Shown here: one piece after another, positions 9,080 to 20,581 of the stretch
Position numbering within the stretch: position 1 is the stretch's first letter
Layout of the letters: the number at the start of each line of letters is the position of its first letter
Assembly (NCBI GenBank): GCA_021108395.1
Contig: JAIOQZ010000032.1
Span: 1 to 64,000 of the forward strand
DNA from: Candidatus Cloacimonadota bacterium
GTDB lineage: Bacteria > Cloacimonadota > Cloacimonadia > Cloacimonadales > JAIOQZ01
Length of the DNA: 64,000 nucleotides
Direction of reading: 5' to 3'
Program-made: the position numbers and the translations under genes
The notes under the pieces: generated by a model
Told to the model about the DNA's origin: nothing
The model's database searches: none
What the model saw: only the letters and a program-made list of their open reading frames with translations

Positions 9080-9260
9080 CAGCACTCCTCCTCCCACATC
9101 ACCGTTTTCGCAGACTCTTCGCCAGCGCGTATTCGCTTTGCGGAAAGCGGCATTTCCGGTAAAGCCGCAATTCGCTGTCTTGCATCTGTTTGCGCCACAT
9201 GCCCCGGTTGGCATGGTTCTTGTTCTTATCAGTGGTAATTGCGTAATTGAGGCGGCCACT

Positions 9261-9610
9261 ATGAACATTCTGATCGTAAGCAACCGCAACGATCTCTACG
9301 ACGAGTGGGAAGACTTCGCAGTGACACTCGATTCCCGCGTTTTCTTTGCTACAGATCGTAAACAGGCCGTCAGTCTGCTCGAATGCGAGCACATTGATGT
9401 GGCGGTGCTTGATGTGCGTGCCATGAGCGACCTGGGGCTGCTCAAATACATTAATGACACCCACACGAAAGTGCGCGTTATGCTTGTCACCCAGGAACGC
9501 ATGAGCGATCTGGTGGCGGTTGCCCGCGACGGACATTACAGCCTTGTAGGCGACAACCTCGACATTGCCTCGCTGCTTCATCTGATTGCCGAAGCCGGTA
9601 TGGAGGGAAA

Positions 9611-9614
<4 letters not shown>
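9261..9614 (+). CDS. Degenerate stand-alone receiver-like protein
   Basis: This 117-residue single-domain protein follows the receiver fold pattern (MNILIVSN at the start, VAVLDVRAM around D51, LVTQ with T77). The acidic pocket after beta-1 is replaced by NRN, and the conserved Lys-Pro near residue 97 reads VGDN. Phosphorylation in the usual way is therefore doubtful, and it may be a pseudo-receiver that acts by binding. The ORF track begins at 9009, but the first 84 residues would come from the palindromic repeat; ATG 9261 starts exactly where the fold begins. Its stop overlaps the hybrid kinase start by ATGA, so the two are translationally coupled and probably work together. Confidence 0.75.
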
Positions 9615-11945
<2,331 letters not shown>

Positions 11946-11953
<8 letters not shown>

Positions 11954-13133
11954 CAAGCTCGACAAAGCGCGCATTCTGCTGGTGGATGACGTCCCTGCCA
12001 ACATCAAGGTTGCCGGTAATATATTGCGACACGAGGACTACAAGGTGGTGTTCGCCACCAGCGGACGCGAAGCGCTCGAACGCCTCGGCGAAAGCCGGTT
12101 CGACCTCGTGCTGCTCGATATCATGATGCCGGAGGTGGACGGCTTCGAGGTTTGTCGCCAGCTCAAGCTGGATGAAACCACCCGCGACATCCCGGTCATC
12201 TTTCTCACCGCGAAGCTGGATACAGAGAGCATTCTCAAGGCCTACAACATCGGAGGCCAGGACTTTGTCACCAAGCCGTTCAACGAGAGCGAATTGCTGG
12301 CGCGCATCAGGGCGCACCTCGACCTGAAACGCAGCCATGAGCGTCTGCGGACGCTCAACTGCGAGCTCGAGCTGGAGGTGGGCACGCGGAAAAAGGTGGA
12401 AAAGAAGCTCCGCCAGGCACAGGCAAAGGTGCGAAAGACCAACTCGGAACTCGAAAAGCGGGTGAAACAGCGTACGAGCGAGCTGGAAAAGGAGATAGAA
12501 GACCGCAAGAAAGCCCAGGAGGCTCAGCGACAGAGCTATGAGAAACTGAACAGCATTATGGACGACATCATCCTCACCATGGCGCGGCTCGTCGAGATAC
12601 GCGACCCATATACGGCGGGGCATCAGCAGAGGGTGGCCGATCTGGCTGTGGCCATTGCCACCAAGATGAACCTCTCGAAGGATGAAATCGACGGCATACG
12701 CGCTGCCGGAATCGTGCATGACATCGGCAAGATGTACGTTCCAGGCGAGCTTCTCACCCGCCCGGGCAAGCTCGAGGAATTCGAGTTCAAGGTGTTGCAG
12801 GCGCATGCCGCCAAAGGTTCCTATATTCTGCGATCGATCGATTTTCCCTGGCCTGTCGCCGACATGGTGGGCCAGCATCACGAGCGGCTGGACGGCAGCG
12901 GCTATCCGGAAGGGCTGGCCGGTGATGAAATCTTGCAGGGGGCGCGCATTCTGGCAGTAGCCGATGTTGTCGAGGCAATCAGCTCGCATCGTCCCTACCG
13001 CGCGGCGCTGGGCATTGACGTTGCGCTTGCGGAAATCCGAAAAAACGCGGGCAAACATTTCGAGGTGGCCGTGGTTTCTGTTTGTTGCGAATTGTTTGAG
13101 AATAATGAGTTTAGCTTCGATAGGATGAGTTAG
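11946..13133 (+). CDS. Receiver-HD-GYP cyclic-di-GMP phosphodiesterase
   Basis: This 395-residue response regulator is of RpfG type. The receiver is at 8-125 (DD pair, D58, K110), then a long charged coiled coil (about 128-200) and an HD-GYP domain with HD at 258-259 (IVHDIGK) and HHERLDGSGYP at 311-321. HD-GYP proteins hydrolyse c-di-GMP; the metal and GYP residues here look intact. The start overlaps the hybrid kinase gene by 8 nt, so it is the likely phosphoacceptor of that kinase. The extreme C-terminus after GKHFEVAVV is short and ends in an asparagine/phenylalanine-rich tail. No GGDEF synthase is encoded in this window. Confidence 0.93.
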
Positions 13134-13227
13134 GCAAGAGTCAGTTCATTGTCGCTAATTACTTGTTTTTGCGAAAATTGCTTGCCTAAAAAACGCCGTT
13201 ATACCGAATTATGTCATAAGGTGAATT

Positions 13228-14118
13228 ATGCAACACACACACAATGGCGCAGACACAGGGCAAAAAATGTCACTGCAAGACCTTATTGAGCAGGTAAACA
13301 AGTCCGACATCGGATCGCTCCGGCAGAATGTCGTGCGCATCCTGTCGCTTGTGCACAATCCCGCCACGTCTGCTCATGAGTTGAGCGACCTTATTCAGAC
13401 AGACCCACCATTGTGCTCGCGCATTCTTCGCGTGGCCAACTCTGCATTTTACGGCTCGCAGCGCCATGTCGGCGCCATCCGGCAAGCGATTATCTGGCTG
13501 GGGTTCAATACAGTCAAAGAGCTTGCGTTGAGCCAGAAGGTGTTCGAGCTGTTTCAGAACGGCAATGGCCTCGCTGATTTCTCGCTGAAGAATCTGTGGA
13601 ACCACAGCATGCTGGTGGCTGTGGGCAGCAAGCTCGTCTATCGCCGCGAGTTTGTCCTGAGTGGCGAAGAAGCCTTCACTGCCGGCCTGTTACATGAACT
13701 GGGGCTCATCATCGAGGCGCAGTTCTGCAAAGAGGTCTTTGCCTATGACCTGATACATCAGCATAAGGGCAACATGCGTCAGCTTGAGGACGCTATCCTG
13801 GGATACAACCACTGCGACATCGGTGGCGCCCTGGCCAAGGCCTGGGAATTTCCTGACTTCATCTCCTCAAGCATCAAGTATCATCACACGCCGGAACTGA
13901 GCCCGGAGAGGGGCCGTCGGCTGGTGCAGACCGTCTTCATCGCTGATACACTCGCTACACGCATCTATAAAGAGTTCAACGACGAGCCGGCGGAAAACAA
14001 GGCCACTTTCGATGCCTGCATGAGAGACCTTTCAATTGAGTCCGAGGCGCTGGATTTGCTGGCGAAAGAACTGGAGAAGGAACGTCAGATACTCGTCGAG
14101 AAGGGACTGATGCTATAG
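13228..14118 (+). CDS. HDOD-domain protein
   Basis: This 296-residue protein has an HDOD domain over about residues 20-215: a short N-terminal helix, TDPPLCSRILRVANSAFYG, AIIWLGFNTVKELAL, and a GLLHELGL segment where catalytic HD proteins carry their metal site. HDOD proteins are non-catalytic HD relatives often encoded beside signalling genes; several affect motility or stress output, but the mechanism is family-specific. The start is supported by AAGGTG 6 nt upstream. It is 94 nt behind the HD-GYP gene and on the same strand, so it is probably part of the same signalling unit. The C-terminal 60 residues are helical and unassigned. Confidence 0.88.
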   Translation: MQHTHNGADTGQKMSLQDLIEQVNKSDIGSLRQNVVRILSLVHNPATSAHELSDLIQTDPPLCSRILRVANSAFYGSQRHVGAIRQAIIWLGFNTVKELALSQKVFELFQNGNGLADFSLKNLWNHSMLVAVGSKLVYRREFVLSGEEAFTAGLLHELGLIIEAQFCKEVFAYDLIHQHKGNMRQLEDAILGYNHCDIGGALAKAWEFPDFISSSIKYHHTPELSPERGRRLVQTVFIADTLATRIYKEFNDEPAENKATFDACMRDLSIESEALDLLAKELEKERQILVEKGLML

Positions 14119-14186
14119 CTGTTTCACGACATGCCGGACTAATTGACTGTTTGAGCGCTACGCTGCTATTGGGGGACACACGGCAG

Positions 14187-15473
14187 ATGAACACCGATCA
14201 AAACCAGAAGCTTCAACAACGCATCAAAGAACTTGAAATCGAGTTGCGTCATCTGCGCAACGATTATGACCTGACGCGCCGTGAGGTCGATGTCGCCAAG
14301 GGTAATTTTCTCGATATGCTCAAGAGCCTCGAAGACATCAACGTCGAGTTGGCGGACAGAAACGCGAAAATCGAGCAGCAGAAAGCCGAGATCGACAACC
14401 AGTACCGCCTCTTTCGCACTCTGCTTGACGAAATACCCAACCCCGTGTTCTACGAAGACGCTCAGGGGAATTATCTCGGATGCAACAAAGCTTTCTGCCA
14501 GGCTCTGGGCATCACGTCCGACAAGGTCGAGGGCAAGACGGCGTATGAGATTTTCCCGCGGCACGATGCCGAACTGCATCATCGCATGGACGACAAGCTC
14601 ATTCGCCAGGGCGGCATTCTGCATTACGAAACCTGCATTCTCTTTGCAGACGGCCTCGACCATGACATTGTCATTAGCAAGGCCGCTTACCTCGACGCAG
14701 GCGGGCGCATTCTGGGCATCGTGGCCGTGTGCAGCGATGTCACTCAGAGTAAGCGCAACGAACTCGAGCTGCGCCAGTCTAATCGCGCCAAAGACAAGTT
14801 CTTCTCTATCATCAGCCATGACATGAAAAACCCGCTCAACGCGCTCATGCTCACCACCGAGTTCCTACAGGACAACCACCAGGATCTTACGAAATCCAAG
14901 GTGGAAGATATGCTTGGCAATGTCCACAATTCGGCCAAGCGCCTCAATGCGTTACTGAGCAATCTGCTACAGTGGGCGCGGTCACAGTCTGGCCGCATCC
15001 CCCACGAGCCCACCCACCTCGATCTGTATAATCTGGTGGAGCAGATTATCTCACTTGCCGCCAGCACGGCTCGAGAGAAAAGCATCGAATTGGCGAGCGA
15101 CATACCTCGCGGGATGTTCATATATGCCGACCGCCAAATGCTGATGACCGTGCTGCGAAATCTGGTGTCTAACGCTGTGAAATTTACTCAGCCCGAAGGC
15201 AAGGTGCTTGTGAATGCCATTCTGCTGGACGACTGGGTGGAAATCACTGTGGCCGACAACGGCATTGGCCTTTCCAAAGCCGACATCGACAAGCTGTTTC
15301 GCATCGATGTTCACTATAGCACAAAAGGCACGAGCCGCGAGACCGGCACGGGGCTGGGATTGATTTTATGCTTCGAGTTTGTAGAGCGGCAGGGGGGCGA
15401 AATAAAGGTGTTCAGTGAGGTGGGCAAGGGCAGTACGTTCCGAGTTCGTCTGCCCCGTCAAGATGCCGACTGA
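14187..15473 (+). CDS. PAS-domain histidine kinase, soluble
   Basis: This 428-residue kinase has an N-terminal coiled coil (about 1-75), a PAS domain (about 75-190), HisKA with H211 (SIISHDMKNPLNAL) and an HATPase domain (NLVSNAVKFT, DNGIGL, GTGLGL). No transmembrane helix or receiver is seen. I use ATG 14187, preceded by GGGGGACA, rather than the TTG at 14151 in the ORF track. It is last in the + strand signalling island and meets the minus-strand dynamin operon tail to tail with only 9 nt between stops. No dedicated response regulator follows, so it may feed one of the receivers upstream. Confidence 0.9.
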   Translation: MNTDQNQKLQQRIKELEIELRHLRNDYDLTRREVDVAKGNFLDMLKSLEDINVELADRNAKIEQQKAEIDNQYRLFRTLLDEIPNPVFYEDAQGNYLGCNKAFCQALGITSDKVEGKTAYEIFPRHDAELHHRMDDKLIRQGGILHYETCILFADGLDHDIVISKAAYLDAGGRILGIVAVCSDVTQSKRNELELRQSNRAKDKFFSIISHDMKNPLNALMLTTEFLQDNHQDLTKSKVEDMLGNVHNSAKRLNALLSNLLQWARSQSGRIPHEPTHLDLYNLVEQIISLAASTAREKSIELASDIPRGMFIYADRQMLMTVLRNLVSNAVKFTQPEGKVLVNAILLDDWVEITVADNGIGLSKADIDKLFRIDVHYSTKGTSRETGTGLGLILCFEFVERQGGEIKVFSEVGKGSTFRVRLPRQDAD

Positions 15474-15482
15474 CGATCTGGG

Positions 15483-16187
15483 CTATCCCCTGATCTTTGT
15501 CTTGATTTCCTTCAACATATCCATTCCGAATCGACGAATGATGGCGCGCAGTTCTTCCTCGCTGATTTCATCTCCCACGATGTCACGGAAAATAAGAAAA
15601 AGCCTGTCTTCAATTGTCATTTCCTGTTGTGGCGGCAGAGATACCATCGGCGTACTGAGGCGGCGACGCACCTTCTTGCCCAGACGCAGTTTCAGCTCCT
15701 CGATAGTGAAGCTGTGCGGGTCTGTTACCAGTCGGCCTGTGGCCTGCATGCGGTCGCGGGAATCACATTCGCGTCCCAGCAGCAGCAGCTTGGTAATGCC
15801 GATGCGATCATAGATGTCTTCGACCTCATCCATGCGGGAGCGGCTGCTCAGGATGTTGCTCAGATCGGTGCTGTAGCGCTGTTCGAGGTAGTCTGTAATC
15901 ACATAGAGCGCTTTTTCTATGCGATAGCAGTGATGTATTCCTCGGGGCGAAATGCGCCGCAGATATTCCTTCAATGTCACCTGGCCCTGGGTGGCCTCGA
16001 AGATGCCTTCCTGCTTCCACTTGATGCGAAGCCACATATAGTCAAAGGCAATCGCCAGAGAGTTGTCGCGGTATTGTTTATCTAACCTGGACAACCTGGT
16101 CTCAACGTTCTGAACCGATATCGGACGGCCTGGACCCTCGAAGAAGGCAGGATTGATGTCATCTGCTCGCGGTGTACTTGAATACAT
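15483..16187 (-). CDS. Uncharacterised 234-residue protein, last gene of dynamin operon
   Basis: I do not recognise the family. The protein is 234 residues, soluble and mostly helical by composition, rich in arginine and glutamate. The C-terminal part (about 175-234) contains MTIEDRLFLIFRDIVGDEIS, which looks like a small helical bundle. No signal peptide, membrane segment or catalytic motif is evident. The start at 16187 has GGGAGGAA 6 nt upstream. It lies 16 nt downstream of the tail-anchored protein gene and completes the four-gene unit that begins at 19259, so it probably works with the dynamin-like GTPase as an adaptor or regulator. That role is inferred from position only. Confidence 0.7.
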   Translation of the reverse strand: MYSSTPRADDINPAFFEGPGRPISVQNVETRLSRLDKQYRDNSLAIAFDYMWLRIKWKQEGIFEATQGQVTLKEYLRRISPRGIHHCYRIEKALYVITDYLEQRYSTDLSNILSSRSRMDEVEDIYDRIGITKLLLLGRECDSRDRMQATGRLVTDPHSFTIEELKLRLGKKVRRRLSTPMVSLPPQQEMTIEDRLFLIFRDIVGDEISEEELRAIIRRFGMDMLKEIKTKIRG

Positions 16188-16203
16188 AGTTCCTCCCGTC
16201 TGT

Positions 16204-16650
16204 TTACAGTGCGCTTCGAATGAAAACCATCACTACGAGGAATAAAATCATGGCGACAGTGAGCACCAGCCACAATGTCAGGTCGGCACGGCGCTGAGGC
16301 AGCGTTTGCAGCTCGTCTCCCGATTCTACCAGAGGATGCTTGCGTCGGTGGATGTATCCTGAAACCTCCATCGCGTGATGGAAGCGTTCCGGTGAGAAGT
16401 TATCGATCAGGTCGTCCATAAGCAGGGCGAGGTAATTGTTGTCCCACACCGAGCGATTTTGCAGGAGTTGTTCGCCCTCGTGCCGCTGCACCACCTTCGG
16501 GCAGCGACTGCGAGCGATTTCAAATGCCTCGACCACCGCGTTATTCTCATTCAGCGGGTATTTGTCGATGAACGAGGTTAGGTGCGACTTGACACTAATC
16601 ATGTCGCGCTCGTTCAGAGCTTGCTCGAGGCGTTCTTCCAGGCTCATCAT
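16204..16650 (-). CDS. Small tail-anchored protein next to dynamin-like GTPase
   Basis: This 148-residue protein has a soluble helical N-terminal part (about 1-120) and a single C-terminal hydrophobic segment (TLWLVLTVAMILFLVVMVFI) followed by only RSAL, that is, a tail anchor with the bulk in the cytoplasm. No known domain is recognised. Two adjacent ATG codons (16650, 16647) sit 2 and 5 nt after the GTPase stop, so translation is coupled; the ORF-track start at 16701 would run inside the GTPase gene. By position it is a candidate membrane receptor or recruiter for the dynamin-like protein, which itself has no clear transmembrane segment. That is inference. Confidence 0.75.
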   Translation of the reverse strand: MMSLEERLEQALNERDMISVKSHLTSFIDKYPLNENNAVVEAFEIARSRCPKVVQRHEGEQLLQNRSVWDNNYLALLMDDLIDNFSPERFHHAMEVSGYIHRRKHPLVESGDELQTLPQRRADLTLWLVLTVAMILFLVVMVFIRSAL

Positions 16651-16652
16651 GG

Positions 16653-18899
16653 TTAAACATCCAGAATATTCTGCAGTCTCTGCTGGATGTTGGCCAGCCA
16701 TTCCTGCTGATCACGGCTTCTGTCGATTTCTTTGGCGAGGCTTTCCTGATCTTTGGTGAAGCGCCGCATTTGAGTGATTTTATCGAGCAGCAGGCTACGG
16801 AATTGCTCCTGCTTGGCCATGAACTCTTCCTTCAGCGCTTCAATAGCGGATTCCAACCGCTTTTCGGTTATCTCGATGTTCTTGTAGAAATTCTGTTTCA
16901 CCGGCGAGGTGAAGTTGTCGATGAGAAGATTCACATCGATGCGCCTTACTTCCTTGTGTCCCACTACCTCTTCCCGATAGGCTCCATCGAGCACGATCTT
17001 GGGGTTGAGCAGCGAACGCCGGATGTATGCGTACTGCGTTTCCTTGAATCGTCGGGTGGAATCGGTGACCAGGTTCGCCGCCTCGGGCAGATTGATGGTG
17101 AAGCTCTTGAGCAGGTCGGCTTGCAAATCCACATCGAGATGCGTGTTGGTGTCGAAGAGCTCGCGTAGATAGGCAGCGTAGCCTCGCAACAGATCCTGGG
17201 CTTCGCCCAGTACGCCATGCACGAAGGCCGTCTCGAGCTCCAGTTTAATCTCGCTCTCAAAGTAGGAGATGCGCCTGCGGGCGTCTTCGATGATGCTGCG
17301 CGCTTCCTCGAACGAAATCTCGTTGTGGCCCAGGAACATATCTATTATCGAGCTGATGAGCTTGGGTATGCGGCGGCGCAGCTCCTTTAGCGTACTGCGG
17401 TCGATCTGCAGCGAATTGATCGCCTCCTCGAATCGCGCCGCGTCTTTGCCGCGCTCCAGAATGCTCTCGATGTCGGTGATGGCTTGGTCGAGTTCCTCGC
17501 GTTCCTTTTGGTTCGCATGCAGCCGAGATTGCAGCTTGCCCTCGATTTCCTTGTCATCGAGGATGCGACGAAACGTTTGCATGGCCGCGTAAAACTTGGC
17601 CGGCACGGCATACTTGTGCAGGTATTCGTTGATGGCCACCTCGATACTGGGCAGTCCCGAGTGGAAAAGCAGCTTGGCGTCGGGGTCGTCACCAGCGCCC
17701 TCGAACAGGATGTCCAGTTCTTCCTGGGCGGTGCGAGACAGCGGAGCATATTGCATGAAGTTCATCTGCGGGTACTTGCCGATGACCTTCTGGAACTTGA
17801 GCATCTCGAACTCCTCCATACCGATGTCCATGCCCTTTTGCTGCATTCTGGCGAGCTTGGCGATGAGCGCCGACAGCGGGAACACGTTGGGGTTTCTGAT
17901 GCCCTTCTCTTCGAGGTACAGGCGTGTTTGCTCGAGAATGTAGGGGATGTCTTCCTTGGCGGGATTGAAGTTGTCGAGGCGGTTGACCGCGAAGAGGATG
18001 CGGTCGGAGAGCTGCTTGTCTTTGCCTTTCATGCTCTGGGCGACTGTGTCCAGCAGCATCGAGTCGTCGTTGATGCCGAACTGCGTGCCGTTGATGATAT
18101 ATAGCACCATCGGCTTCATTTCACTCTTGATGAAACGGATGGTGTCTTCGCGGTGAAGCTTGTTCAAAGCGTTGTTGGGGCCGGGGGTATCCACCAGAAC
18201 CAGCCGCATATACTCGCTGCTGATGTTGTGGATGTCGCCCTCGATTTCGATGGTCGAGACATCCTCGCGGGCGTTGTAGTCGGCGATTTCATCGGGGCCG
18301 ACATGCGCCCAGTCTTCGATCACGTTTTCGTTCGTGTCAAGGGCGCGGGCGCGATATTCGCCCGCCTCGATATCGCAGTCGCGGATGCGGCTGATGGTGG
18401 CGGTGCAGGCCATGTTTTTCACAGGCATCATCTCGAGACCGAGCATGGCGTTGATGAGGGTGGACTTACCAGAACTCATCGTTGCCAGCACGGCAATCTC
18501 GAATTCGGAGTTGAGCGCCTTTTCGAATGCCTCGCGCATCTCGCGTCCCCGAAGCTCCGGGAACGGCCCCTGCTGAAGGTCGGAAAACAGGTTTCGCAGT
18601 TCATTCTCCTGAGTTTCCACTTCCCGCCCTTCGTAGAAAACCAGCTCCACATGGCACTTGTGACGAGCCTTGTACAGCTCCACCTGCTCGGCCAGGTCTT
18701 CCATGTCGAGGCGGCGACCGTGGAATTCGAGACGGAAATCATTGGCGCCAGTCACCTCGGCGAGAGCCGGCAGGAGGTCTGCCACAAACGCTTGCAGGCG
18801 TTGATTGGCGAGGGCTTCGGGCAGCTCGGTCGGAGTTCCGTTGATCTTGACAAACGTCTCGATTGTGAAAGGGTTGTGCTTCATGTACACTGTGTTCAT
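16653..18899 (-). CDS. Bacterial dynamin-like GTPase
   Basis: This 748-residue protein has a dynamin-family G domain: P-loop TMSSGKST around residues 140-147, a conserved threonine region (ACTATIS) for G2, DTPG at 237-240 for G3 and NRLD at 306-309 for G4. A long helical stalk-like half (about 450-748) with several coiled coils follows. The first ~130 residues form an extra domain before the G domain that I cannot assign. Known bacterial dynamins bind and remodel membranes; no transmembrane segment is evident here, so membrane access may come from the neighbouring tail-anchored protein. The start has GGGAGGAG 8 nt upstream. It is second in a four-gene operon. Confidence 0.88.
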   Translation of the reverse strand: MNTVYMKHNPFTIETFVKINGTPTELPEALANQRLQAFVADLLPALAEVTGANDFRLEFHGRRLDMEDLAEQVELYKARHKCHVELVFYEGREVETQENELRNLFSDLQQGPFPELRGREMREAFEKALNSEFEIAVLATMSSGKSTLINAMLGLEMMPVKNMACTATISRIRDCDIEAGEYRARALDTNENVIEDWAHVGPDEIADYNAREDVSTIEIEGDIHNISSEYMRLVLVDTPGPNNALNKLHREDTIRFIKSEMKPMVLYIINGTQFGINDDSMLLDTVAQSMKGKDKQLSDRILFAVNRLDNFNPAKEDIPYILEQTRLYLEEKGIRNPNVFPLSALIAKLARMQQKGMDIGMEEFEMLKFQKVIGKYPQMNFMQYAPLSRTAQEELDILFEGAGDDPDAKLLFHSGLPSIEVAINEYLHKYAVPAKFYAAMQTFRRILDDKEIEGKLQSRLHANQKEREELDQAITDIESILERGKDAARFEEAINSLQIDRSTLKELRRRIPKLISSIIDMFLGHNEISFEEARSIIEDARRRISYFESEIKLELETAFVHGVLGEAQDLLRGYAAYLRELFDTNTHLDVDLQADLLKSFTINLPEAANLVTDSTRRFKETQYAYIRRSLLNPKIVLDGAYREEVVGHKEVRRIDVNLLIDNFTSPVKQNFYKNIEITEKRLESAIEALKEEFMAKQEQFRSLLLDKITQMRRFTKDQESLAKEIDRSRDQQEWLANIQQRLQNILDV

Positions 18900-18929
18900 G
18901 CGTGTCTCCTCCCTCGGCTGACGCCGGGA

Positions 18930-19259
18930 CTAAACTTCAAACGGGCCAAAGTCTCGGGTGAATGGGTATATCGAGACCCGCTTGCCCTGCAGGAAGTCGG
19001 CTTTCTTGAAAAGCTTGCTCTTGAAGATTACCTGATCGTTGCGGTGCAAAACGAAGTAGATGTTGGGGCGCAGGCGTTGCAGCGTCTCCAGGTTCGATAC
19101 AATCGCCACCTGGCCTTCCTCGCCCAGCTCCTCGGTATTGATCAGGCTGCTCTGAAATCCGGTTTTATGGAACACCTCGACCCAGAAGGTCGGGCCAACC
19201 AGAGGCTTCCCGGTGTTCTTGTCCACGAACGTGGCCTGGATGATGATTTCCTGTTCCAT
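18930..19259 (-). CDS. Small beta-rich protein, first gene of dynamin operon
   Basis: This 109-residue protein opens with EQEIIIQATFVDKNTGKPL and continues in alternating hydrophobic and charged stretches that suggest an all-beta, perhaps Ig-like or transthyretin-like, fold. There is no signal peptide, so it should act in the cytoplasm. No family is recognised. GGAGGAACCCC precedes the ATG at 19259, a strong start. It is separated by 30 nt from the dynamin-like gene and shares its strand, so it is likely the first gene of that operon. A role as a scaffold or regulator of the GTPase is a guess from position. Confidence 0.7.
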   Translation of the reverse strand: MEQEIIIQATFVDKNTGKPLVGPTFWVEVFHKTGFQSSLINTEELGEEGQVAIVSNLETLQRLRPNIYFVLHRNDQVIFKSKLFKKADFLQGKRVSIYPFTRDFGPFEV

Positions 19260-19486
19260 GGGGTTCCTCCACAGTCGAGTTTACATAAGTATATACAAGA
19301 GTTGTGCCAATCGATGCCTGGCGGCCTAAGCGCTGCTCATACAACAATATGGCTCACAGAGTCCTGGGCGCGGCGATTGAAACTGAACCTTCGTTTGCGA
19401 AGGTGTCTGCGATTCCGAAGATTGTGTCGGCAGACGCTGCACAGAAATGTTGACAGCTTTTCCGGCTCACGCTTGTGTGGCATTGT
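19260..19486. other. Gap upstream of dynamin operon and tRNA
   Basis: These 227 nt between the divergently oriented dynamin operon and tRNA gene should hold both promoters. I see no clear -35/-10 pair, repeat or additional gene. The 447-residue ORF crossing it is a shadow of the GTPase gene. Confidence 0.5.
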
Positions 19487-19563
19487 GCCCCCGTAGCTCA
19501 GCTGGATAGAGCGCTACCCTCCGGAGGTAGAAGTCACGTGTTCGAATCGCGTCGGGGGTGCCA
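19487..19563 (+). tRNA. tRNA-Arg (anticodon CCG), CCA encoded
   Basis: The cloverleaf can be drawn by eye. Acceptor GCCCCCG pairs with CGGGGGT (one G-U at position 1). The D-arm is GCTC/GAGC. The anticodon stem CTACC/GGTAG encloses the loop CTCCGGA with anticodon CCG. The T-arm is ACGTG-TTCGAAT-CGCGT. The discriminator is G followed by an encoded CCA. It reads arginine CGG codons. No integrase or att-like repeat is seen next to it. Confidence 0.95.
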
Positions 19564-19624
19564 TTATTCGATGATATGCCGCAAAGCGGCAATATTAACG
19601 ACAGTTAAGAAATAGGCTTCACAG

Positions 19625-19661
19625 AGCCACCCTGACTGCCCGTCGGGGTGGCTATTTTTTT
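19625..19661 (+). terminator. Rho-independent terminator after tRNA-Arg
   Basis: AGCCACCC, a 13-nt loop, GGGTGGCT, then seven T after an A. It ends the tRNA transcript before the importer genes. Confidence 0.88.
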
Positions 19662-19687
19662 GCACCCACTGTCATTATGGAGGTGAT

Positions 19688-20581
19688 ATGACTCGAATGC
19701 TGTTGATTCTACTCGCCGCTATCCTCGTACTGTCTGCTTGCTCCAGCAGGGACGACCGACTGGCGCTGGGCATTATCCGGCCATCGTTGAACCACCTGCC
19801 GGTGCAGGTGGCGCTACGGCAGAGTTTTCTGAGCGCGGATGACGTCGATATTCGTCCGCTGGCCACCGGCTGGGAGACAGGCGAAGCGCTGGCCGCCGGG
19901 CGGCTCGACATGGCGGTGATGCCGTTCACATACGCCTGGCGCAGCGCGGCAGCGGGCATGGACGTGCGCATCGTGTCGTTCCTCGAACGCGAGAGCAACG
20001 GCCTGCTGGCGCGCCCCGGCCTCGACAGCCTGCCTGCGCTGGACGGCGCCCGCGTGGGTGTGCTGCGAGCTTCCACCCTCGAACTGCTGGCCGCCATGGC
20101 CGCCACCGACCTCGGCCTGCGCCTTGAACCAGTGCCTCTGCGCTCTCCTGGCGAGATGTTAGTGGCCCTGCGTAGTGGCGAGGTGGATGCAGTCAGCTAT
20201 TATGTACCGCCCATTCTGGTTGAAGGCCGCGAACCGCTGCTGTGGTACGGCAGCCTTTACCCGATGCATCCCTGCTGCGACATCGCCGCGCATACCGTTG
20301 CGCTCGATGAGAAACGGGCGCAGGTCGAGCGGGTGCTGGACGCCATCGAGCAGGCGGTGGACTGGATGAGCGAGCATCCCGCCGAGACAGCCGCCATCGC
20401 TGCCGAGGTGTATGGCCTTGAACCGCAAATGGCCGCCGAAGCCCTGCGTCACGTTCACTACCGCACGGGGTTGGATGCCGCCGGCATGACATTCGAGCGG
20501 CGGGCGGTGGAGATGCTGCTGGCGCAGGATGAAATCGAACGTATCGACGGCTTCGAGATATATCATGCGCCTGGGCGGTAG
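19688..20581 (+). CDS. ABC importer substrate-binding lipoprotein (NMT1/SsuA-like)
   Basis: This 297-residue protein has a lipoprotein signal with lipobox LSAC (Cys18), then a type-2 periplasmic binding fold of the NMT1/SsuA class: LGIIRPSLNHLPVQVAL at the start of the mature protein, GRLDMAVMPFTYAW, and GARVGVLRASTLELLAAMA after the hinge. Relatives bind sulfonates, nitrate or thiamine precursors; the ligand is not predictable here. The start is supported by GGAGGTGAT. The stop overlaps the permease gene by 17 nt, so the two are coupled. No ATPase gene follows, so the importer must borrow one from elsewhere. The product should be anchored on the outer face of the inner membrane. Confidence 0.85.
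   Translation: MTRMLLILLAAILVLSACSSRDDRLALGIIRPSLNHLPVQVALRQSFLSADDVDIRPLATGWETGEALAAGRLDMAVMPFTYAWRSAAAGMDVRIVSFLERESNGLLARPGLDSLPALDGARVGVLRASTLELLAAMAATDLGLRLEPVPLRSPGEMLVALRSGEVDAVSYYVPPILVEGREPLLWYGSLYPMHPCCDIAAHTVALDEKRAQVERVLDAIEQAVDWMSEHPAETAAIAAEVYGLEPQMAAEALRHVHYRTGLDAAGMTFERRAVEMLLAQDEIERIDGFEIYHAPGR

Noticed and set aside
9009-9260. N-terminal extension of the small receiver gene
   Set aside because: The extra 84 residues are encoded by the palindromic repeat and a non-conserved stretch; the fold starts at ATG 9261.
19487-19687. Integration site at the tRNA-Arg gene
   Set aside because: No integrase, no duplicated tRNA 3' end, and neighbouring genes look chromosomal.
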